From Tabrizicola sp. (lineage in GTDB: Bacteria > Pseudomonadota > Alphaproteobacteria > Rhodobacterales > Rhodobacteraceae): DNA of 53,997 nucleotides. Of the stretch, positions 43,013 through 49,807 are shown piece by piece. The DNA is taken from assembly GCF_016793705.1 (NCBI RefSeq), contig NZ_JAEULO010000026.1, positions 1-53,997 on the forward strand, given 5' to 3'. How positions within the stretch are numbered: the stretch's first letter is position 1; each line of letters opens with the position of its first letter. The position numbers and the translations under genes were made by a program. Below the pieces are notes generated by a model, which ran no database searches, was not told where the DNA came from, and saw only the letters and a list, made by a program, of their open reading frames with translations.

Positions 43013-45352
43013 TCACTCCCCATAGGGCACCCAGACCGTCTTGACCTCGGTGGACTGCGCCAGGAACGTCCGGCCTTCGCCCTCGGGGCCCAGCCAGTTC
43101 CGCGCCTTCCCGTGGTTGACCCAGGTGCGTTTGAGGTTGGCGGCGGCCTCGCGCTCGATGAGGGCGGAGAGGTTCTGGGAGGAGAAGCTCCAGACCGCGT
43201 CGACGTCCATGTGGCCGGCGAGGGATTTGGCGAGGTCGGGGGCGGGGCCGGTGACGATGTTGACGACTCCGGCGGGCACGTCGGAGGTGTCGAGGATCTG
43301 GTAGAAGTCGGTGACCGACAGGGGGTGCTGGCCGGGGACGAGGATCACCGTGTTGCCCATCGCGATGGCGGGGGCCATGACGGAGACGAGGCCGAGGAGG
43401 GGGGCTTCGTCGGGGAGGAGCGCGCCGATCACGCCGACGGGTTCGTTCATCGCAAGCGCGATGCCGCGGATCGGGACGGACTTGGCCGCGCCGTCGTATT
43501 TGTCGGCCCAGGCGGCGTAGGTGAAGAGGCGTTGGATGGAGGCTTCCACCTCCGCCGTGCCGGGTTTGCCGGTGAGGTCTTGCAGGCGGCTGGCGAACTC
43601 GGCGGCGCGGGCCGAGAGGTTTTCGGCGATGAAGTAGAGGACCTGGGCGCGGTTGTAGGCGGTGGTCTTGGCCCAGCCTTTCGCGGCATGGGCGGCCTCC
43701 ACCGCGTTGCGGATGTCCTTGCGGTTGCCGATGCCGATATGGCCGAGGAGCTTGCCCTTGGGCCCGTAGACGGGTTGCGAGTAGCCGCTGTCGGGGCGGG
43801 CCTGTTTGCCGCCGATGTACATCTTGGCGGTGCGGTCGAGGGCGTCGACTTGCGGGTCTGTGGGGGCCGCGATGGGTTGGGCGGGTTTCAGGGCGACGGC
43901 TTTCGTCGTGGGCTTGAGATAGGCCATCAGACCCTCCCACCCGCCCTCACGCCCGAAGCCGGATTCGCGGACGCCGCCGAAGCCTGCGGCGGCGTCGAAT
44001 AGGTTGGTGGCGTTGATCCAGACGACTCCGGCCTTCAGCTTGGGGGCCACGTCGGGGGCGAGGTTGATATTCTCGGTCCAGAGCGTCGCGGCGAGGCCGT
44101 AGCGGGTGTTGTTGGCGAGGCTCACGGCTTCCTCGGGCGTGCGGAAGGTCATGGCGACGAGGACGGGGCCGAAGATCTCCTCCTGCATCAGCGGGGAGGC
44201 GGTGCCGAGGCCGGTGATCAGGGTGGGGGGGTAGAAGGAGCCGTGCGCGGGGAGGGGGCAGGGGGCCTGGTAATGCTCGCCCTCGGGGTTGTCGCGGACG
44301 AGGCGGGTGATGGTGTCAAGCTGGATGGGATCGACGATGGCACCGATGTCGATGGCCTTGTCGAGGGGGTCGCCGACGCGGAGGCCGTCCATCCGGCGTT
44401 TCAGTTTCTCGTAGAAGCGGGGGGCGACGCCTTCCTGGACGAGGAGGCGGGAGCCTGCGCAGCAGACCTGGCCCTGGTTGAACCAGATCGCGTCCACCAG
44501 CCCCTCGACGGCGCTGTCGAGGTCGGCGTCGTCGAAGACGATGTAGGGGGATTTGCCGCCGAGTTCCAGGGTGAGGGCCTTGCCGGTCCCTGCGGTCGCC
44601 TCGCGGATGCGCTTGCCGACCGAGGTGGAGCCGGTGAAGGCGATCTTGTCGACCGGGGCGTCCACAAGGGCCGCGCCGGTCGCGCCATCGCCGGTGATGA
44701 TGTTGAGGACGCCTTTCGGCAGGCCCGCCTCGCGGGAGATCTCGGCGAAGAGGAGGGCGGTGAGCGGGGTGTATTCGGCGGGTTTCAGGACGACGGTGTT
44801 CCCTGCGGCGAGCGCGGGGGCGACCTTCCAGGCGAGCATCAGGAGCGGGAAGTTCCAGGGGATGACGGCACCGCAGACGCCGAGTGGCTGGAGGTCGGGG
44901 TGTTCTGTCGGCAAGAGTTGGGCGAGACCGGCGTGGTAGGAGAAGTGGCGGGCGACGAGGGGGATGTCGATGTCGCGGCTCTCGCGGATCGGCTTGCCGT
45001 TGTCGAGGGTTTCCAGCGTGGCGAGGAGGCGGGAGTGTTTCTGGGTGAGCCTTGCAAGCGCATACAGGTATTGCGCGCGCTTGAAGGCGGGAAGCTTGGC
45101 CCATTTCGGTTGCGCGCGGCGGGCGGCTTGCACCGCCGTGGCGACGTCATCGGCGGTGCCCTGGGTGACTTCGGCGAGAGGCTTGCCGGTGGCGGGATTG
45201 GAGGTGGTGAAGGTCTCGCCGGGTTGGGTGAAGGCGCCGTCGATGAAATGGCCGAATGTGCCGTTGTGTTTCGCGATCCAGGCGAGGGCCTCGGCGGCGG
45301 ATTCGGGGGCGGGGCCGTAGGCCATGCTGTCGAAGATTTCCTTGATGGTCAT
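43013..45352 (-). CDS. Aldehyde dehydrogenase 16 family (double domain)
   Basis: 779 residues made of two aldehyde dehydrogenase domains. The first (about 30-480) is complete: catalytic Glu263 in LELGGKSP and Cys297 in FNQGQVCC. The second (about 500-779) keeps the cofactor-fold part ('MNEPVGVIGALLPDEAPLLG') but lacks the whole FxNxGQxC segment, so it cannot be catalytic. This is the layout of ALDH16, where the second domain builds the dimer. It lies directly downstream of deoC on the same strand, so a likely substrate is acetaldehyde from deoxyribose 5-phosphate; that is inference. Confidence 0.9.
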   Translation of the reverse strand: MTIKEIFDSMAYGPAPESAAEALAWIAKHNGTFGHFIDGAFTQPGETFTTSNPATGKPLAEVTQGTADDVATAVQAARRAQPKWAKLPAFKRAQYLYALARLTQKHSRLLATLETLDNGKPIRESRDIDIPLVARHFSYHAGLAQLLPTEHPDLQPLGVCGAVIPWNFPLLMLAWKVAPALAAGNTVVLKPAEYTPLTALLFAEISREAGLPKGVLNIITGDGATGAALVDAPVDKIAFTGSTSVGKRIREATAGTGKALTLELGGKSPYIVFDDADLDSAVEGLVDAIWFNQGQVCCAGSRLLVQEGVAPRFYEKLKRRMDGLRVGDPLDKAIDIGAIVDPIQLDTITRLVRDNPEGEHYQAPCPLPAHGSFYPPTLITGLGTASPLMQEEIFGPVLVAMTFRTPEEAVSLANNTRYGLAATLWTENINLAPDVAPKLKAGVVWINATNLFDAAAGFGGVRESGFGREGGWEGLMAYLKPTTKAVALKPAQPIAAPTDPQVDALDRTAKMYIGGKQARPDSGYSQPVYGPKGKLLGHIGIGNRKDIRNAVEAAHAAKGWAKTTAYNRAQVLYFIAENLSARAAEFASRLQDLTGKPGTAEVEASIQRLFTYAAWADKYDGAAKSVPIRGIALAMNEPVGVIGALLPDEAPLLGLVSVMAPAIAMGNTVILVPGQHPLSVTDFYQILDTSDVPAGVVNIVTGPAPDLAKSLAGHMDVDAVWSFSSQNLSALIEREAAANLKRTWVNHGKARNWLGPEGEGRTFLAQSTEVKTVWVPYGE

Positions 45353-45398
45353 GGGGTCGGGTCCTCAACTGCGGGCGGTGGCCCTTCGTGGGGGGCGT

Positions 45399-45434
45399 GC
45401 GCCTCCGGCGGGGATATTTGAGCCAGTATGAAAG
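45399..45434. repeat. GC-box/ATATTT intergenic repeat, copy A
   Basis: CCTCCGGCGGGGATATTTG followed by a GAAAG end, between the deoC stop (45453) and the ALDH16 start. A near copy is at 49421-49456. Both begin 12-18 bases beyond the 3' end of a minus-strand gene. I recall similar elements in many Rhodobacterales intergenic regions. Confidence 0.6.
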
Positions 45435-45452
45435 CGCGGGCTTTGGGCATGG

Positions 45453-46442
45453 TCAGCCCATCGCGTGGCGGTTGGCGGCGGAGTAGTGGCCGGTGAGGTG
45501 GTGTTCGAGCTGGCGTTCGATGTCGCCGAGGAGCGAGGAGGCGCCGAAGCGGAAGAGGTCGGGTTGCAGCCAGGGGGGACCGAGTTCGTCCTTCATGAGG
45601 GAGAGGTAGACGAGCGCGTCCTTGGCCTTGGCGATGCCGCCGGCGGGTTTGTAGCCGACCTTGTAGCCGGTTCGCTCCTGATAGTCGCGGATGGCGCGGA
45701 TCATGGTGAGGGAGACGGGGAGGGTGGCGTTGACGGTTTCCTTGCCGGTCGAGGTCTTGATGAAATCAGCACCGCCCATCATGCAGACGAGGGAGGCACG
45801 GGCGACGTTGCGCAGCGTGCCGAGTTCGCCGGTCGCGAGGATCGCCTTGACATGGGCCTCTCCGCAGGCTTCGCGCATGTCGCGCATCTCGTCGTAGAGC
45901 GCCTGCCAGTTCTGCGTCAGGACATGGCGGCGGGAGATGACGATGTCGATCTCGCGCGCCCCGGCCTTCACGCTTTCGCCGATCTCGGCGATGCGGAGCT
46001 TGTAGGGCGAGAGGCCCGCCGGGAAGCCGGTGGAGACGGCGGCGACGGGGATCTGGGTGCCTTCCAGCGCGCGGACGGCGGTTTCCACCATCTCGTGATA
46101 GACGCAGACGGCGCCGGTCGTGAGGCCCTGCATCCCGAGCTTTTCCAGCATCCAGGGCGCGACCGGCTGGCGGGCCTTGGCACAGAGGCGCTGCACGCGG
46201 CCTTGGGTGTCGTCGCCGGAAAGGGTGGTGAGGTCGATGAGCGAGATGGCCTTCAGGAGCCAGGCGGCCTGATACTCCTTCTTCACGCTGCGGCGGCCGG
46301 GCAGCGTGGCGGCGCGGCGTTCGATGGCGGAGGTATTGGCCTGGACGGAAGCGACCCAGTCGAGGTCAAGCGCCATGCCGGTGTTCCGAGCGTGCGTCAC
46401 CTGAGGCAGGAGGCCGGTCCGGGCGGGGGAAAGCGTGGTCAT
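45453..46442 (-). CDS. deoC: Deoxyribose-phosphate aldolase
   Basis: 329-residue class I aldolase splitting 2-deoxyribose 5-phosphate into acetaldehyde and glyceraldehyde 3-phosphate. Schiff-base Lys229 in DFIKTSTGK, proton-relay Asp166 (REIDIVIS) and Lys265 in GYKPAGGI. The length and 'GRRSVKKEYQAAWLLKAISLIDLTTLSGDD' (residues 49-78) put it in the longer, eukaryote-like DERA group rather than the E. coli type. ATG 46442 is the first good start; ATG in 'GMALDLDW' is an alternative. Probably co-transcribed with ALDH16, with a possible operator at 46522-46537. Confidence 0.94.
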   Translation of the reverse strand: MTTLSPARTGLLPQVTHARNTGMALDLDWVASVQANTSAIERRAATLPGRRSVKKEYQAAWLLKAISLIDLTTLSGDDTQGRVQRLCAKARQPVAPWMLEKLGMQGLTTGAVCVYHEMVETAVRALEGTQIPVAAVSTGFPAGLSPYKLRIAEIGESVKAGAREIDIVISRRHVLTQNWQALYDEMRDMREACGEAHVKAILATGELGTLRNVARASLVCMMGGADFIKTSTGKETVNATLPVSLTMIRAIRDYQERTGYKVGYKPAGGIAKAKDALVYLSLMKDELGPPWLQPDLFRFGASSLLGDIERQLEHHLTGHYSAANRHAMG

Positions 46443-46521
46443 GGGCCTCTCCCAGGCGGGTGCGGGATCAGGCGACGATGCCATGCGGGGGCCGGTCGGG
46501 CAAGGGGTTCGCGGTGAAACT

Positions 46522-46537
46522 TTGACCGATTGGTCAA
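46522..46537. promoter_or_regulatory. Perfect dyad, possible TetR-type operator before deoC
   Basis: TTGACC-GATT-GGTCAA, 80 bases upstream of the deoC ATG and overlapping the mnhG stop codon. On the deoC strand it begins with a -35-like TTGACC. Its form resembles TetR-family operators, but no regulator gene is present. Confidence 0.4.
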
Positions 46538-46914
46538 TTTTTGGATGGGCTGACCTGCGAGCCTTGCTGTGCCAGCGTGGCCCAGGGCGCGCCCGTGCCG
46601 CTGGGGGGCAGTTCCCGGCGGTCGATGCTGCGCAAAAGGTGGGTCTTGGCAAGGTAAAGCGCCGAGAGGGGCGCGGTCAGGAACAGGAAGACAGAAACCA
46701 GAATCTCCTGCCACGCGATCCCGTGACCCAGGAGCGCAAGCCCCAGTGCCGAGGCGAAAAGCGCCGCGCCGACGCCTATCGTGGTGGCCTTGGTGGGCGC
46801 GTGCAACCGCTGCATCGGTTGCCTCAGCTTGAGGAGGCCGAAGCTGCCGATCAGGCCGAAGCTGCCGCCCATGATCAGCAGTGCGGCGATGAGTCCCTCA
46901 ACGACGGGGGTCAT
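46534..46914 (-). CDS. mnhG: Mrp antiporter subunit G
   Basis: 126-residue inner-membrane subunit of the multisubunit Na+/H+ antiporter, with about three hydrophobic segments and the family pattern 'GSFGLLKLRQPMQRLHAPTKATTIGVG'. C-terminal tail after residue 95 is hydrophilic and longer than in many MnhG proteins. ATG 46914 overlaps the mnhF stop by four bases. Last gene of the antiporter operon. Confidence 0.92.
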   Translation of the reverse strand: MTPVVEGLIAALLIMGGSFGLIGSFGLLKLRQPMQRLHAPTKATTIGVGAALFASALGLALLGHGIAWQEILVSVFLFLTAPLSALYLAKTHLLRSIDRRELPPSGTGAPWATLAQQGSQVSPSKN

Positions 46915-47195
46915 TCGATGATGCTCCCGCGCAAGAGGTGCTTGCAGAAGGCGACGGTGGAGACGAAGCCGGTGAGCGCGAAGAGAAGCGCGATCTCGAC
47001 CGTCAGCGCCGAGCCGGTGCGGAGCGCGAGGAGAACGACAAGCGCAATGGTGTTCACCGTCATCGTGTCGATGGTGAGGATGCGATCGGTCAGCGTGGGG
47101 GCGGTGAAGAGGCGGATCAGGTTCAGGACCAGCGCCAGGGCGAAGCAGCCGAGGGCGAAGGTCAGCGCGACAGACAGGACGGGGGAGAGGATCAT
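46911..47195 (-). CDS. mnhF: Mrp antiporter subunit F
   Basis: 94-residue three-segment membrane subunit ('FALALVLNLIRLFTAPTLTDRILTIDTMTVN') typical of MnhF/PhaF. ATG 47195 and stop overlap the neighbouring mnhE and mnhG genes by four bases each. Confidence 0.92.
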   Translation of the reverse strand: MILSPVLSVALTFALGCFALALVLNLIRLFTAPTLTDRILTIDTMTVNTIALVVLLALRTGSALTVEIALLFALTGFVSTVAFCKHLLRGSIIE

Positions 47196-47680
47196 GCAAA
47201 AATCCTTTTCAGGCGGGCTTCGTAGCGCGTCTTGATCTCGTCCCGGATCGCTTTGGGATCGGGGGCGTGCAGCGCATGGACAAGCAGCGCGCGACCGTCG
47301 GAGGAGAGATCGGCGGTCAGCGTGCCCGGAGTCATGGTGATGGTTCCGGCGAGAAGGCTGATCGCCTCGGGCTGGGTGAGGTCGAGCGGGACGGTGATCC
47401 AGGCAGAGCGGATGCGGTCGGCGGGCAGGAACAGGATGATACGGGCGACCTGGAAGCTGGCAACAATCACGTCCCGGACGACCAGGAGGATATAGCCGAC
47501 CAGCGCGAGGGGGCGGCGGACCTGCGGGCGATCGGGCCACCACTGGGCCGAAAGGAGCGGGATCAGCGTGGCAAGGATCAGGGCCATGAGCAGGCTGCCG
47601 AGCGTCCAGCGGTTCGCGAGGAGGAGCCAGAGCAGCGCCAGGGTCACGGAAAGGACGGGGTGGGGAAGGACGCGTTTCAT
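47192..47680 (-). CDS. mnhE: Mrp antiporter subunit E
   Basis: 162 residues. Two to three N-terminal membrane segments, then the MnhE signature 'LLVVRDVIVASFQVARIIL' and 'LLAGTITMTPGTL'. Subunit E is needed for assembly of the antiporter. The stop overlaps the mnhF ATG; its ATG overlaps the mnhD stop region by four bases. Confidence 0.93.
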   Translation of the reverse strand: MKRVLPHPVLSVTLALLWLLLANRWTLGSLLMALILATLIPLLSAQWWPDRPQVRRPLALVGYILLVVRDVIVASFQVARIILFLPADRIRSAWITVPLDLTQPEAISLLAGTITMTPGTLTADLSSDGRALLVHALHAPDPKAIRDEIKTRYEARLKRIFA

Positions 47681-49173
47681 GGGCTGCCCCCCAGCCGGTT
47701 GGCGACGATGCTGGCGGTGGGGTCGTAAAGCGCCTCGGCGGTGGTGGTCAACCAGTCGGTGACGGGGCCCGCGAAGACGGTGAGCGCGGCGAGGCCCGCG
47801 AGGAGGGTGAAAGCGGCGGCGAGAGCCAGGGGCTCATGCGGGGCGGGCGGTGCGGGGCTGGCGCCGGGTTTCCAGAAGAGGAGCGAGCCCGCGCGGGAGA
47901 GGCCGAGGAGCATGAGGAAGGAGGAGACGAGGATCGCGGGCCAGATCACGGTGGCCTGGTCGCGCCAGACGTCGAGGATCATCAGCTTGCCGGGAAAACC
48001 CGAGAGCGGCGGCAATCCGGCAAGGGCGATGGCGGCGGCGAAGTAGAGGGCGCCGGTGAGGCCGGGTTGGGCGACCGGTGCGGAGCTGTCGAGGCGCAGA
48101 TGGGCGCGACGGCGGCTCAGGAGGTCGGCTACGAGGAACACAAGCGCGGTGGCCAGGGTAGAGTGGACGAGATAGTAGAGCCCGGCGGCGCTGGCGGCGG
48201 GGCTCATCTGGGCGATGGCAAGAAAGACGGTGCCCATCGAAGCGATCCCGGCGAAGGCGGCCAGGCGGGGCAGGGTCGTTGCCCCCAGCGTGCCGATGGC
48301 GCCGATCCCCAGCGTGACCAGAGCTGCGGGAAGGAGGAGCGAGGGCAGGATCAACCCGGTCGCGGGCAGGTCGGGCGGGAAGACGAGGGTGGCGAAGCGC
48401 AGGGTGGCATAGGCGCCGACCTTGGTCATGATCGCGAAAAGCGCCGCGGTCACGCCGGGCGCATTGGCATAGGTGGCGGGCAGCCAGAAGTGCAGCGGCA
48501 CCAGCGCGCCCTTGATCGCGAAGACCAGGAACAGCATCACGGCGGCGGTGCGCAGGAGCGCGGCATCGCCCTCGGGCAGGGCGGGCAGTTTCGCCGCGAG
48601 ATCGGCCATGTTGAGCGTGCCTGTGGTGGCGTAAAGGAGGCCGAGCGCAAAGAGGAAGAGCGCAGAACCCAAGAGGTTGAAGGCGACGTAGTGCAGCCCG
48701 GCGCGGAGGCGTGCTTCGCCCCCGCCATGGGTCATGAGGCCGTAGGAAGCGATGAGCAGGACCTCGAAGAAGACGAACAGGTTGAAGGCGTCGCCGGTGA
48801 GGAAGGCCCCGCCGATCCCCATCAGCAGGAACATCAGGAGCGGGTGGAAATGCGCGCCGCGGGCGTCCCAGCCGGAGCCGATGGCGTAGAGGGTGACGGG
48901 GAGCGCGAGGGCGGCGAGGAGGGCGACCATCAGCGCGGAGAGCCGGTCGAGGACCAGGACGATGCCGAAGGGGGCGGGCCAGTCGCCGAGGAAATAGGCC
49001 TGGGGGCCGGTGGTCGTGGCGGCGTGGAGGAGGGTGAGGGCGATGGCATTGAGCGCAAGGAGGACGGCGAGGCTGACGAGACGCTGCGCGGCGAGGGTGC
49101 GACGCAGCGCGAGAACCATCAGCGCCGCGGCGACAGCGGGCAGGACGACGGGGGCGATGATCCAGTGGCTCAT
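47677..49173 (-). CDS. mnhD: Mrp antiporter subunit D
   Basis: 498 residues, about 13-14 membrane segments, homologous to NuoN-type proton-translocating subunits. 'LGIGAIGTLGATTLPRLAAFAGIASMG' and 'FAIKGALVPLHFWLPATYANAP' carry the conserved Lys/His positions of the family. ATG 49173. Upstream, 295 bases separate it from mnhC, unlike the overlaps elsewhere in the operon. Confidence 0.93.
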   Translation of the reverse strand: MSHWIIAPVVLPAVAAALMVLALRRTLAAQRLVSLAVLLALNAIALTLLHAATTTGPQAYFLGDWPAPFGIVLVLDRLSALMVALLAALALPVTLYAIGSGWDARGAHFHPLLMFLLMGIGGAFLTGDAFNLFVFFEVLLIASYGLMTHGGGEARLRAGLHYVAFNLLGSALFLFALGLLYATTGTLNMADLAAKLPALPEGDAALLRTAAVMLFLVFAIKGALVPLHFWLPATYANAPGVTAALFAIMTKVGAYATLRFATLVFPPDLPATGLILPSLLLPAALVTLGIGAIGTLGATTLPRLAAFAGIASMGTVFLAIAQMSPAASAAGLYYLVHSTLATALVFLVADLLSRRRAHLRLDSSAPVAQPGLTGALYFAAAIALAGLPPLSGFPGKLMILDVWRDQATVIWPAILVSSFLMLLGLSRAGSLLFWKPGASPAPPAPHEPLALAAAFTLLAGLAALTVFAGPVTDWLTTTAEALYDPTASIVANRLGGSP

Positions 49174-49350
49174 GCGGTAGGCCCCGGCGGCAGATATTGA
49201 TTGGTCGGGCTGCCCCCCACCCCATCCTTCCCCACAAGCGGGAGCGGCGCGCCTTTGTCGGGCGCCGGGGTTGAATGTCGGGTCGGCTCGCTTCGCGGGG
49301 CGGGGGCGCCAATCGGATTGAGCGCTGGCGCGCAAGCCTTTTGTCTCGGC

Positions 49351-49373
49351 CTTGTGCGTGAAGGACGCACAAG
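49351..49373. repeat. Perfect hairpin inside the mnhD–mnhC gap
   Basis: CTTGTGCG (49351-49358) and CGCACAAG (49366-49373) around TGAAGGA. Part of a 295-base gap (49174-49468) that also holds the dyad at 49384-49422 and repeat copy B. Confidence 0.75.
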
Positions 49374-49383
49374 ACCTCGGACC

Positions 49384-49422
49384 GCGACATGGTTGCTTGA
49401 ACCGGTGGCGCCACCATGTCGC
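49384..49422. repeat. Second hairpin inside the mnhD–mnhC gap
   Basis: GCGACATGGT (49384-49393) and ACCATGTCGC (49413-49422), a perfect 10-base dyad. An inner GGTGGCGCCACC (49404-49415) is itself a palindrome competing for the same bases, so two mutually exclusive foldings are possible. Confidence 0.7.
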
Positions 49423-49456
49423 ACCTCCGGCGGGGATATTTGGGCAAATGTGAAAG
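49421..49456. repeat. GC-box/ATATTT intergenic repeat, copy B
   Basis: CCTCCGGCGGGGATATTTG with a GTGAAAG end, 12 bases beyond the mnhC stop. Companion of the copy at 45399-45434. Confidence 0.6.
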
Positions 49457-49468
49457 TCAGGGCGGGAG

Positions 49469-49807
49469 TCATTTCGGGGCCTCGTCGTCGCCGTCGAGGT
49501 CGATACGGTCGTGGCCGACGGTCAGGAAGCCGCCGATGGCCAGGATCGTGATGACCGCGGTCATGCCGAAGGAGATCACGATGGCAGTGAGGACCAGGGC
49601 TTGCGGCAGGGGGTCGGTGTAGCTGTCGGAGGCTCCGATGATGGGCGCGGCGTCGAGCGCGAGGCGGCCGGAGGCGAAGAGGAAGAGGTTCACCGCATAG
49701 CTGAGGAAGGTGAGGCCGAGGATCACCGGGAAGGTGCGTCGCCGCAGCATGAGGTAGAGCCCGACGGCGGTGAGAAGGCCGATGGCCGAGGCGAGCAGGG
49801 CTTCCAT
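49469..49807 (-). CDS. mnhC: Mrp antiporter subunit C
   Basis: 112-residue NuoK-like subunit with three membrane segments ('SAIGLLTAVGLYLMLRR', 'ILGLTFLSYAVNLFLFASG', 'ALVLTAIVISFGMTAVITIL'). The conserved 'DPLPQALVLTAIVISFG' block is diagnostic. ATG 49807 overlaps the mnhAB stop by one base. Confidence 0.94.
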   Translation of the reverse strand: MEALLASAIGLLTAVGLYLMLRRRTFPVILGLTFLSYAVNLFLFASGRLALDAAPIIGASDSYTDPLPQALVLTAIVISFGMTAVITILAIGGFLTVGHDRIDLDGDDEAPK

